Shown here: piece by piece, positions 1-11,344 of the stretch
Layout of the letters: each line of letters starts with the position of its first letter
How positions within the stretch are numbered: the stretch's first letter is position 1
Assembly (NCBI GenBank): GCA_949128115.1
Contig: OX421964.1
Location: 39,254,177 to 39,318,176, forward strand
Length of the DNA: 64,000 bases
From: Anaspis maculata
Taxonomy: Eukaryota; Arthropoda; Insecta; Coleoptera; Scraptiidae
Direction of reading: 5' to 3'
Translations under genes and position numbers: made by a program
Notes under the pieces: model-generated
Databases searched by the model: none
Told to the model about the DNA's origin: nothing
The model's input: only the letters and a program-made list of their open reading frames with translations

Positions 1-3000
1 GGCAGATGGGTCTACGGATCTGATTCAGTTACGAGCAGGCCGAGAGAGCAAGACAGCCAAACGGAGTCGGACAACAGGAGGTATACGAGTAATAGTGGAC
101 GTTACGATTCCAGCGGTAGATGGGTTTACGATTCCGAATCATCTACATCCAGGCCAGTTTATCCTCCTTACGATGCTTCCAACCGGCAGTCAGGAGGTTT
201 CAGTTCCGGTTCCAGCTCTAGTCAATACGGACAATCTGGTCAGTCCAGCCAGTCTGGCCAATATGGACAATCTGGTCAAGCCGGTCAGTCTGGTCAAGCC
301 GGTCAATCTGGTCAAGCCGGTCAGTCTGGTCAATACGGTCAATCCGGACAGTATGGTCAGTCTGGACAATACGGACAAAGCGGTCAGTCTTCCAGCTCGT
401 TCGGCAGGTCCAATCAGTACGGAAATTACGGTTCCTATCCATCTAGTCCCTACGCCAGTCGAAGACCGTATCAGAGCAGTTACGATATTTTCGACGCCCC
501 CGGTAGCGCTTACGGCCCGAAGAATGGAAGTGAACGATGCATTCCGAAATGCTTTGCTGAAAAAGGAGATCGAGTAAGCTCCACGAATAAGTTTTGTTAA
601 CTGTTTTAAACTGGACTCTTTCAGGGTTACCCTGGCGTACCTGGCGTGTCCGGCGAAAAAGGACAACGTGGTTTTCCAGGTGAAGAAGGCATAATGGGCC
701 CTAAAGGCGACAAAGGAGATTCCGGACCACTGGGTCCCAGAGGGCCAAAAGGAGATAGAGGCAAGATGGGTGTCCCAGGTTTCCCTGGCTTGAATGGTGT
801 ACCAGGTTTACAAGGTCCGGCTGGTCAGAGTGGCATTCCAGGTTTGGACGGTTGCAATGGCACTGATGTAAGTTTTTTCTTATAAATTTACAAAATCACC
901 ATCAAGTTCAAAAATGTATAGGGACTTCCTGGTGTTGATGGTTTATCTGGCGAACCAGGACCGCGAGGTTTCCCTGGCACACCTGGAGGAAGAGGCGACA
1001 AAGGCGAACCAGCTCATTGTGAGATCAATTTGAAAGGTCAAAAAGGTGAACCTGGACGGGACGGCGTCACTGGACCTGCCGGAAACCCAGGATCTCCTGG
1101 ACCAGCTGGCCTTCCCGGAATCCACGGCGAACCCGGACCTTTGGTACATACTTATTATTTCCTGATTGTGGCTGCATAATATCCAATTGAAATCTTATCA
1201 CAGGGTTTACGGGGACCTCCAGGAGCTAAAGGTCAAAAGGGTAATATGGGAGTGAGTTTCGAAGGAGCTAAAGGCGATAAAGGAGAAAAAGGCCAACGAG
1301 GACCGAAAGGAGCACCCGCACCACAGACATCGACCCTAAATGGAACTGCCGAGATCGGGCCTAAAGGTGAACCTGGTATGAAAGGTGACAGAGGCGACTG
1401 GGGTCCAATGGGTTTAAAAGGTGAACCAGGCATTGAAGGAGATTTTGGTATTCCTGGCGCCATTGGTATGAAAGGCGAAAAAGGATTGCCAGGAGCCCCA
1501 GGCCCACGGGTATGTTTTCATCATTCAACAAATACATCAAAAATCGATACCATCAAAAACTTATGCTTACAAAGTTTTTTTTATCCTATTTTCAATTGAA
1601 AAAAAATCACATTCATCACTGAAATACATACCTGCCTAAAATGGGCAGATCAACATATTAAATCAGAACTCAAAATCAAAATACAAAATACAAATTTCTC
1701 AAAATGTCCAATAATAATTGAGAAACAAATGTTGATGTCGCTTTGTTAAATAAAAGCAGCCCGCGAACTTGAAATTTAGGTACAGATTCAAGTGATTTAC
1801 TAATTTTTTTTTGGTTATTAGGGAAGGGATGGTTTGTACGGGCCTCCTGGTCCACCTGGACAGAAAGGTGATAGAGGCCTTGAAGGCTTGCCGGGTTTAC
1901 CTGGTCGACCAGGCTTTAAAGGTGAACCTGGTAAAGATGGCCCATCCGGTTTCCCTGGTCTGACTGGTCCACCAGGACCTCCAGGTGGTGGCAAGGGACG
2001 TCCTGGTCCTCCAGGACCTCAAGGTCCAAGAGGTTATCCTGGACCGATAGGACCCAAAGGAATGGATGGCTTCCCTGGTGATCCAGGACCAAGAGGACCA
2101 ACCGGACCGCCAGGAGGACCAGGCTTGAATGGTAGACCTGGAGCGGAAGGTGCGCCAGGTGAAAAAGGACAGAAAGGTGAAGGAGGATCGATTGGATTCC
2201 CAGGTCCCGATGGGGCAAGAGGATATCCGGGGCCAGTAGGACCGCAAGGATTGAGAGGTCTATCAGGCGAGAAAGGACTCTCAATTATGGTAAGATCTGT
2301 AGCTAAGAAAAATTGTAATGAACATCATGTACATCTTGTATGAACTATTTATCAACTGACAAAGTATATTTGTTTAGCTTTATGACTTACTGATGTGATT
2401 CTGATTTCAGGGACCAAAAGGCGACAACGGTGAACCAGGAAGGGATGGCGAAAAAGGAGCTAAAGGAGAAAGAGGTTTCCCGGGTTCACGTGGTGCTCCA
2501 GGAGATGCTCTGAATGGTATTCCTGGTCAGGATGGACCAGTTGGTCCACCAGGAGAAAAAGGAAATCAAGGCTTGCCTGGTATACACGGACGTCCAGGAG
2601 TTCCGGGCGAAAAAGGTGATATTGGTGGCAGATGTATCGACTGCCTACCTGGAGCAAGGGGAGAAAAAGGAGACCGTGGTTTTGATGGCAGAGACGGAGA
2701 TATTGGCCCTCGAGGCCCACCAGGTCCACCAGGCATTATTGGTTTACCAGGATTGGATGGCCTTCCAGGACCAGCAGGACCACCTGGTTTACCTGTAAGT
2801 TCATATTGACTAGATGCCGTGTAAACCACAAAATTTGTAATTAGAGTGATTTTGAAGTCGGAAAATTTGACCATACAGACAATCAGTTGCTCCAATACAT
2901 GAATATTTCGCTTTAAAACCCAACCCCGGTTTCACCAAAGTCTTATGAGGGATTAAATCTATCACGCTGATAGTTGCTAGGCACCAGCCAATAGCATGGC

Positions 3001-6000
3001 TAGTTGCTTAGTTTTTATGAGAGTGATAAATTTAATTCGATAAATAAAGTTTGGTGGAACCGGAGGTAAACTGAATATCATGTTGAAATGATACTGTTGT
3101 TTGGGAAATATTAATGAACTTTCTTTATTTTCAGGGTAAAGACGGATTACCTGGATTACCAGGAGAACAAGGTCAAGCAGGCGAGCCAGCTTTCGTGTCA
3201 ATTTCCCAGATAAAAGGGGACAAAGGAATGAAAGGAGACAGAGGCTTCCCTGGGCCGATCGGTCCAAAAGGACTACCTGGACCACTGGGTCCCTTAGGCG
3301 AGCCTGGTTTACCTGGTTTTCCGGGACAGAAAGGTGACCAGGGCTATCAAGGTTTCCCAGGTCAAGATGGAAAGTCGGGCGAACCTGGAATACCCGGAGT
3401 CAAAGGAGAAAAAGGCACGAGTTTCAAGGGTGAACCTGGATATCCGGGTAATCCTGGTACCAAAGGAGATAAAGGTGAATCTGGACCTTTCGGGATCAAA
3501 GGTGAACCAGGCAGATGCCCAGAAAACATCGAAGCACAGCTGAAAGGAGATCGAGGAGCGCCTGGCGAACGAGGACCACAAGGAACTCCAGGATATCCAG
3601 GCGCAGCAGGAGAGAAGGGAGATCAAGGTAATACCGGACCTAGGGGACCTTCCGGTCAAGACGGCCCACCAGGTCCAGTAGGAAGACGTGGCTTGCCTGG
3701 ACCAAGGGGAGATAAAGGTGATGTGGGACCAATGGGTTTCCCTGGAGAAAAAGGCAGAGATGGTGGTGCTGGCTTGCCTGGTTTTGCTGGTACAAAAGGT
3801 CAAAAAGGAGAAACTGGTTTCCCAACAGTCGGTCCACCAGGTCCACCCGGTCCATTCGGTTTCAAAGGTGAAAAGGGTTTACCTGGACTTCCTGGTAAAA
3901 CTGGCTCGCCGGGAGCTCCAGGTCTACTGGGTCTGATGGGAGAAAAAGGAGATGTTGGTGTACCAGGGTTGAACGGACTCACTGGTCCACCGGGACAAAA
4001 AGGTGAACCAGGACCACTAGGTCCTTCGGGTACACCTGGATCACCCGGATTCCCAGGGCGTGAAGGTTTGAAAGGAGTAGAAGGAATCAAAGGAGAATCT
4101 GGCAGGCCGGGCTTACCTGGTTTCCCAGGTTTGAAAGGCGAGTCGGGAATTCCCGGAATAGAAGGCCCTAAAGGATTCCAAGGACCTGCAGGTCCTCCCG
4201 GACCTCCAGGACGCCCTGGCATGGATGGACACCCAGGTGAGCCTGGTATCAAGGGAGATCGCGGATTCCCAGGTCCACCAGGGCCGGTCGGCTTGATTGG
4301 ACTACCAGGGCCAGTTGGATATACCGGCGATAAAGGAGATTTAGGTCCACCAGGATTACCAGGATTGATAGGTCCGGCGGGGCAACCTGGATTCAAAGGA
4401 GAGCCGGGTCTTCCCGGTTTCCCTGGACAAAAAGGTGCTCAAGGCGATGTGTCAGAAAAAGGCCAGAAAGGTGAACCTGGAATACCTGGATTACGAGGAC
4501 CGAATGGATTACCAGGTACTCCTGGATATCCCGGGCCTAAAGGTGATAGAGGCTTCCCTGGCTTGAGTCTTCCTGGCGAGAAAGGTGACAAGGGCAATAA
4601 TGGTGCACCTGGATTTGATGGACGCCCTGGTAGCACTGGTTTGAAAGGCGATGCTGGATTCCCCGGACTGCCAGGTTTGAAAGGCGAAAGAGGCTATCCT
4701 GGTGACAGAGGTGAGCCGGGAATGGACGGAATGGATGGTGTAAATGGGGAAAAAGGTGACATTGGTTTCCCTGGACAACCTGGTTATCAAGGATTAAAGG
4801 GCGACATGGGTCTTCCTGGACGAGATGGATTTGATGGAGTGAAAGGCGAAAGGGGCCCACCAGGACCTATCGGACCAGTAGGTTTCCCTGGTCCTAAAGG
4901 AGATTATGGTGAACGCGGACCACCTGGACCTCTTGTTACTATCAAGGGCGACAAAGGAGAGCCCGGAGCGCCTGGACCTGGCGGACGAGATGGTGAAAAA
5001 GGCGACAGTGGTTTCCCTGGACAACCTGGTTTGAGAGGAGACAAGGGTAATGCCGGATTCCCGGGTGCAAAGGGTGACGCAGGCTTCCCTGGATTAATGG
5101 GCGAAAAAGGTAAGCAAAAACGACTGATGAATGGAACTTGTGTCTTCGCGTGACCGACCTCTTTTGATCAATACACCATGATCTATGTTTTCAAGGCAGT
5201 AAGATGTGTTTTTGCACAGATCGCAGTGGGGAGGGTCCCAAAGGAAGGAGTGTGAGGAAACGTCTCACTGAACGAACTGGCGTCTCACTGAATGATAGGT
5301 ACTATTTGTAATTCGAAATTCAAAAATTCGACAGTGGATATTGCCTTACGGTTTATGCATAATATACGAGAATTATTATTACACCGCTTTTAGTGTGGAA
5401 AAGTAGCCAGTATTACACCGAAGTAGATAAAGAATTTTCAACAATAATTTTAGATCAAAAAGTATTTTGAAAACTAAATTCCTTAGAGCAAATTAGCTTA
5501 CACAGTGAATAACAAAAAAGAGCAAGGAAACATCTCTAGAACTGAATGAAGGTTTGAGGTATATCTCGTTCACTTTTCATTCAAGTAGAACGACTTTTTG
5601 AATCAAAAATTAAGTGACAAGCTGGGGGGCTACAGCTACGGCTGATGGCACCTGCAAAGTTTTGGAGCGAAACTATCAGCGGTCATCAGTCGTATCCTCT
5701 TAGCGCTACAGCTTGTCAGTTTGATGGTCCGAAAAGTCATTCTACTGAAAATAAAAAGTGAAGGGTATATATCCGTATATCTACTATAACGAAATCAAAT
5801 TTCAGGTGATAGAGGCCAATCTGGAATCGCTGGATTCCCTGGATTAACGGTGAAAGGCGAGAAGGGCTTGCCCGGATTCCCGGGTAAGAATGGACGCCCA
5901 GGTTTCGATGGAACGCCTGGCGATAAAGGAGACGCAGGTCTGCCGGGACTGCCTGGCGTGAGAGGTCTCCCAGGTGCTGCGGCACCTGACGGATTGCCTG

Positions 6001-7430
6001 GCGAAAAAGGAGATCGCGGTCCGCCTGGACTTGCTGGCCCTTCTGGTCCCATTGGTCCACCTGGCAAAGATGGTTTCCCCGGCCCTGGTGGACAACCTGG
6101 CGACAAAGGTGACAGAGGACCACCTGGAATTTTAGGTGCGCCTGGTGAGAAAGGAGACCGCGGTTTGACTGGTATACAGGGACCTCCTGGATATCCTGGA
6201 CCTAAAGGTGACCGAGGCTTTGATGGTACTTCTGGACTCCCTGGTCCAGTAGGATTAACAGGCGACAAGGGCTTCCCTGGTACTCCTGGACGACCAGGAT
6301 TGTCAGGAATCATCGGTTCTAAGGGTAAGTCTTACAATCTCAATTGATCAAAAAGAGATAAGTTGTTGATTGCAATGAATTTGATTCAAAGGTCAAAAAG
6401 GAGACCCAGCCCCACCAGGCTTCCCAGGACCCAAAGGCGACCAAGGTCAACGTGGTTTCCCTGGACTGAAAGGTGACCGTGGTCTGCCAGGAATTGATGG
6501 CCCACCGGGAACTCCAGGCATTCCAGGTGAAAAAGGTGATAGAGGCATCGATGGACTGCCGGGTCCTATGGGACCTTCTGGAGAGAGAGGAGATCGTGGT
6601 TTGGATGGTCTGATTGGTATCGTCGGTCCGGTCGGCGAGCCTGGTCCTAAAGGAGAACCCGGTGCACCATGCACGGAAGTTTCCGACTATCTTACTGGAA
6701 CTTTGCTAGTTAAGCACAGTCAAAGTATCGAGGTTCCACGCTGCGAAAGCGGCCACATCAAGTTGTGGGACGGCTACTCTTTGCTATACATTGAAGGCAA
6801 CGAGAAGGCTCACAGTCAAGATCTTGGAATTGCTGGATCTTGCATTAGGAAGTTCTCAACGATGCCATTTGTGTTCTGTGATTTCAACAATGTATGCAAC
6901 TACGCCAGCAGAAACGACAAGTCGTATTGGCTGTCCACGAGCGCGCCTATTCCTATGATGCCAGTAGAAGAAACAGCGATCCAGCAGTACATTTCAAGAT
7001 GCGTCGTCTGTGAAGCTCCAGCTAATGTCATTGCTGTTCACAGCCAAAGCTTGTCGCTTCCTGACTGTCCGCCCGGATGGGGTTCGTTATGGATCGGCTA
7101 TAGTTTTGTTATGGTATGTAAAGTATTTGTACTCTGATTTTTGGAGCTAATAATCTTTTGGTGGTACTTCAGCACACTGCAGCTGGCGCTGAAGGAGGCG
7201 GCCAGTCCCTCTCAAGTCCAGGCTCTTGTCTGGAAGATTTCAGAGCGTCTCCATTCATTGAATGCAACGGAGCGCAAGGAACGTGCCATTACTTTGCCAA
7301 CAAGCTCAGCTTCTGGTTGGCAACGATAGAAAACAACCAACAATTCCAGAAACCTCAGCGACAAACGCTTAAAGCTGGTAATGTAAGAGATAGAGTAAGT
7401 CGATGCCAGGTCTGCATCAAGAACACGTAA
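1..7430 (+). CDS. vkg: Collagen type IV alpha-2-like chain (viking), 5' end outside the window
   Basis: This is a basement-membrane collagen chain, secreted and assembled as a trimer. Exons by splice sites and frame are <1-573, 625-867, 922-1143, 1204-1509, 1822-2289, 2411-2794, 3135-5109, 5806-6324, 6392-7113 and 7173-7430, ending in TAA. All junctions are GT-AG, and phase is kept at every join. The visible part gives 1889 residues. About 170 residues of Ser/Gly/Tyr/Gln-rich non-collagenous sequence come first, then a Cys-x3-Cys pair (CIPKC) at the start of the helix. About 1450 residues of interrupted Gly-X-Y follow, with an RGD near 5033, a GAPGER integrin-type motif near 3556 and a CNGT glycosylation site. 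An NC1 domain with 12 conserved cysteines ends the chain. NC1 wording such as [15 protein letters not shown] and GAEGGGQSL is alpha2-like rather than alpha1-like, which in insects means viking. The signal peptide and first exon lie left of base 1. Confidence 0.95.
223..390 (+). repeat. [12 protein letters not shown] tandem coding repeat in collagen N-terminus
   Basis: About 56 codons read as repeats of Gln-(Tyr/Ala/Ser)-Gly-Gln-Ser-Gly, in the same frame as the downstream collagen exon. At DNA level the unit is a 9- to 18-base CAA/CAG-TCT-GGT pattern. The tract lies in the non-collagenous leader before the first helix cysteines. Its composition (Gln, Gly, Ser, Tyr) is that of a disordered low-complexity segment. 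The function is unknown. Length variation between individuals is likely because the repeats are nearly identical. Confidence 0.85.
2926..3063. mobile_element. Foldback MITE in collagen intron 6
   Basis: A 138-bp segment begins CCGGTTTCACCAAAGT and ends AGTTTGGTGGAACCGG, which is a near-perfect inverted repeat. The inner arms (ATCTATCAC and GTGATAAAT) also pair. It lies wholly within intron 2795-3134, about 70 bases from the 3' splice site. There is no coding capacity. The family was not identified and no clear target duplication was seen. Confidence 0.7.
6679..7427 (+). other. Collagen IV NC1 domain (split by one intron, 7114-7172)
   Basis: This is the C-terminal trimerisation domain, made of two C4 subdomains with six cysteines each. 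Subdomain 1 runs from KHSQ to about 7005, and subdomain 2 from about 7040 to the stop. The residues of the inter-trimer sulfilimine bond appear conserved: a Met in the PIPMM segment (codons at 6955-6960) and a Lys in TLKAG (codon at 7371). That Lys sits 20 residues before the C-terminus, close to Lys211 of the vertebrate domain. The bond is family knowledge. The residues are read directly from the sequence. Confidence 0.93.
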
Positions 7431-8217
7431 AACGACAAAGCAAGATTTAGGTCATTATGTTTTTTAAATATATTTTTTTGTTAGAAGAAATTGTTTTAGG
7501 TCAGATGCATCACTCACCCTTATTTTTTTGTTATTATATAATATATCCGCGTGAATGATGCATCTAATCGATGTGTTCAACCTCATAGTGTTCCTTCATT
7601 TGATCAAGTTCTTGTTCATCTAGTGTGATAAGTTGAAAGAAAACGGATGATCAAGCACTTACTAAAACTGTTGTATCATATAGGCTTCGTATAACTTTTT
7701 AATACTACTGCCGTGCCATGTTTGTATAACATTAAAAAAGCATGTAAAGAATTTTGTATAGTACTTTGTATAGATTAAGTTATGTATGTTAATAATTTTA
7801 CAATTTTACCTACCGACCACACAAAAAACAAAATTTTAAGCGCTATAACCAGTGGTGTAGAAATTAAGAGCGGTCACAGTTATTGCAAAAGAAATTGCTG
7901 TGATTTTTTACTACTTATCAATTTTAAGCGTAATAGTTATGTCTTCATGAAGAGAATATTTTTGTAATTAATAAATTTTATGGTGCTATGTATCCCTGTA
8001 ATAATTTATGTGTTCGCTTTAAGGCTGCAGTGATATTTTGTTTTTCTTTTATATGGTGAAAAAGATTAAAAAAATTCTGTTTTCCATACATTCCCCTTTC
8101 TTTAATTTTGCTGAACACTCTAGTCAACGCATGACCCAAAAATTCAAGTCTCAGTATATCACTGCATTTGTAATGTTTCAGCTCTTTTTTATTAAAACAC
8201 TGCCATTGTAAAATAAA
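7431..8217 (+). other. Collagen 3' UTR and candidate poly(A) signals
   Basis: AT-rich non-coding sequence follows the TAA. AATAAA occurs at 7970-7975 and at 8212-8217. Either could end the collagen mRNA, giving a 3' UTR of about 0.56 or 0.8 kb. No other gene signal was seen here. Confidence 0.55.
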
Positions 8218-8308
8218 TACTACTTAAACAGTGTTTGTTATTTTAATTCATTAGAGTATGTATTCGCAATATCCTCCCTAGATAAACGATAAACGTAATG
8301 GACAACAA

Positions 8309-8530
8309 ATGGAAGCAATGGACGTTCCAGCCTTGGAATTGGGTGACAATTCAGGACTCATCCGTGTGAGGATTTATTCATGGTTCCAGAACGCGACGAA
8401 GTTGGTGGCAGCTCTGGATCAAACTTTGATAGGAAACGACAGTTGTGCTGATAACGATCCTATTATTGGATATTGCTCAACGATCCTATTATTGGATATT
8501 GCTTGTAAGTCGGGTGCCCGGACGTTATAG
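8309..8530 (+). other. Unrecognised 73-codon open frame containing a 26-bp tandem duplication
   Basis: The open frame has exon-like composition (for example RVRIYSWFQNATKLVAAL) but no family that I recognise. Bases 8453-8478 are repeated at once at 8479-8504 (unit starts AACGATCCTATTATTGG). The 26-base unit shifts the frame, so the second copy is read differently. A GTAAGT donor-like site follows at 8504-8509. It could be a decayed exon of a neighbouring gene or chance. No start context or partner exon could be shown. Confidence 0.25.
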
Positions 8531-10260
8531 TACAAGAAAGATAGATTTTAACCTCGGATTGAATATGGACGTCCTGAACAGTAAACACCTCTAACAGTAA
8601 AAAAAAAATTGGTCAAAATTGTCAAAGAAAAAACAAGTTTTTTCAAGTGACTTGTTCAAACTTGTTTTCATCCAATTTTACACATTGGATTCGAGTTCAG
8701 GAGATTGAACAGGAGAGAATCAAAGATATTAGTATATTACATACCGAGACGGGAAATACATCATTACTGCTGAGGGCACAGAGAGCCCGAAGCTGGAATG
8801 ATGTATTTACTGTCGAGAGTATGTATACTATTCTATTCACAGCCATGTACTCAGCTTGCAGGATTACAGGCGTTCAAAAGTTGAAATCTGAAAATTAACT
8901 TTTTGTCATAAAGTTTAAAAAAAGTTTTTAAAAGTTTGTTTTCCTCCTTATCGGCTTCTCCAACGCCATAGGAGTTATTTGCGTTTATTCAATTTAGTAT
9001 ACATTTGAAAAAACCTTTATTACGGTTAAAATTTTCGGTTGGGACGTACTCGCCCAAAGGGAAATGTTATCAATCCGGCTCGCGTAAAACAGCGGAAAAA
9101 CGAAGCAAAACATCGGTCGAACGGTTTTGTAGGAGCGCGATAAGACGGAAGATAATTTTTGTTGAATAAAGAAAACGCATTCTTTGGTAAAAATTGAAAG
9201 AGGCAAGATAGCTGCGTGCTATGTGGATATTTCCAAATAACGCCTAATCGATTGCCATAGTTTTCCGAATTACCGAAATATTGTACATATACTGTATATA
9301 ATAATTATTTTTGGAAAACTGACCCAGAGAATCGCTGGCCGTTCGAATCCTCTTTTATATTCTTTTTCGGATGTAACCGAAACCTGCGAGTTGTAATTAC
9401 GCCTACCGTCGTCTGAGTGTGCGATTTGTACCTACCTACTGTGTGTTGGACTCAGCAAACCGAAACCATTTTCTGAAATTCGTTATCGAAACCATTGAGC
9501 GTCTGGAGTGCAACATTCTCACCTGTATCGTGACTACTCTGTGATCGTGACTGTACCGATCTGTATACGCTGCCTTCCATCAAAGAGACCTCTACCAATC
9601 ACAGAAGATCGATATAATCACAATCGAACTACCGATGCAAGTTTGTTAAGAAGCAGAACAAAGAAGAAGTTATCGCCAATATCCTTTTGAATACGTATCA
9701 TCGTTTTACAAGTATCTACTGCCATTTAACCATTAATATCGCGATATTGTGTACTACCCTTACAATTTCGTTGTAGTCGTTGAACTTGAGACTGATCAGT
9801 ATCTAGTTCTAAATATTTTCACGAAATTCTACGTATTTACGTTCAGATATATTTTGGGTATATTTCTCATGGGTAGTATGCTTGCATAACTTTGATTGTT
9901 TTAGGGATATATACGCGGTAATCCTAAATTGCTTATTCAAACAATATTTGTCTCACGATTTCAATCAATTCTATTAAATTCGTTTTATCTTATGTATTGC
10001 CATTTTCTTTATCTGTGTGAGTGATTTATCCTTTGTGTGTGCGAATGGAACTCAACTGTTGCCTTCCGTGATAGTGGCCTGCGACATTGTTACGAATTTT
10101 TCTTTAAGGTACTATTGCAGGTGGCGCCCTTAATTTTTGTGAAAAGAGTAATTTCTAAAACCCTCCCAATCTTCCGCTGAGCTCGGGCCCAGTTTTGTGC
10201 CACTAAATTTGCTATTTTTAATAAGTTTGGTGACACCTTAATTAACGCAAAATGTGGACA
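8531..10260. other. No recognisable gene
   Basis: AT-rich sequence with only short, unconvincing open frames (the longest about 83 codons at 8647-8898). I see no conserved domain, splice pattern or inverted-repeat element in this stretch. Confidence 0.5.
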
Positions 10261-10280
10261 GCACAAAACACCCAGACATG

Positions 10281-10346
10281 ACTAGGAATCGAACCTAGGA
10301 CCAACCGTACCACAGGCCGATGCACTACCACCTGTGCTACGGGGCC
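10281..10346 (-). repeat. tRNA-like sequence, probable SINE head
   Basis: On the minus strand the segment starts GGCCCCGTAGCACAGG, which matches an A-box (TAGCACAGGTGG). It has a B-box and T-arm with stem CTAGG, loop TTCGATT and stem CCTAG. The bases after the T-arm do not pair with the 5' acceptor strand, so it cannot fold as a functional tRNA. That pattern is typical of the tRNA-derived head of a SINE, whose body would continue leftward. Confidence 0.6.
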
Positions 10347-10578
10347 GTCACAGGCCCAACTTTTTGTCATAACTTCCAGATAGGCCGAATAATTTTGCTG
10401 AAACGTGATTAAGGAAATACCTACTGATTGACACACTTATTGTTTGGTTGGATGCATATTTTGAAATTTTCCTTCTAAAGCTACCATTTCTTCACTTTCT
10501 CGGGAGGTCGGCAAGGGGTCACTTCCCGACCTCCTACTAGGTATGTAATGAATCAATTACCATAGTGGTTGTGAGTAA

Positions 10579-10746
10579 AAAATTTTATATTGAATGTCGC
10601 AGATTTACGATATTCAGGTATAGGACAAGCACAAGAAGTATAACGTCCAGGGGGGCTTTACTTCACTCGGACACCGAAGTTTTACATCGTTACCATGTTC
10701 AGGGGTTTGGATCTGCAAACAGAACATTTTACACATCTAAAATAGG
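10579..10746. repeat. Foldback family A, left fragment of an interrupted copy
   Basis: The bases match, in inverted orientation, the core of the complete copy at 46146-47166. Shared landmarks include the CTGCAAACAGAAC and ACACATCTAAAAT segments. The copy stops at base 10746 exactly where a TIR (AGGGTATGTGAC) begins. It resumes at 19248 with ATTCTGATGAAATTC, which directly follows CTAAA in the uninterrupted copy. The outer arm expected on the left is missing. Confidence 0.75.
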
Positions 10747-11344
10747 GTATGTGACTGTGTCAGATTTTAATTGTTTTATGTCTTTGTTATGAGCTAGTGA
10801 AAATTGAAATGTAGCTTGTGCAACATTTCTCGAAGATACATTGATTGATTGATGAGAAAAGTGAAATCAAAAATCAAATTATTTTAAATCAATGTCACGT
10901 GACCTAAAACGCGCCACGATTGGGTGTGACGTCAATCTTCATATCTGTCATTTCTCATCTGTCACCGGAGATGTGTCACGGTGACACGTCTCATCTGTCA
11001 CGTAGCCCGTAGCGTGTAGCGGAGCGTGTCGGTGTTTTTAATTTCACCTGAAAATAAAATGTGATCCAGGTTTCTCGAAAGCGAATAGCAGTACGCTGCC
11101 TCAAATAGACGCTGTAATGGTTGGGCAGTTTTTTTCACGTCATTATAAAACTGTAGGCACATTCACTAAAATACGGTAGTCTAAAGTCTGACCACTAACT
11201 TCACTTTTAATAACATAACCTGAAATCTCAAATTGTGTTTCAATATCATTTATCGATTATATAACACATATGATACTTAATATAATTAAAGGTACCTAGC
11301 AAGCTCATATACCTACATAAAAATGGTTTTCACAAAAATAGATG

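Noticed and set aside
190..6674. Many long open frames antisense to, or out of frame with, the collagen exons (for example Pro/Gly/Ser-rich minus-strand frames)
   Set aside because: They are reading-frame shadows of Gly-X-Y codon periodicity. The sense frame has splice sites and a conserved NC1.
10281..10346. Functional tRNA gene
   Set aside because: The T-arm is good, but the 3' acceptor strand does not pair with the 5' strand, so a SINE head is more likely.
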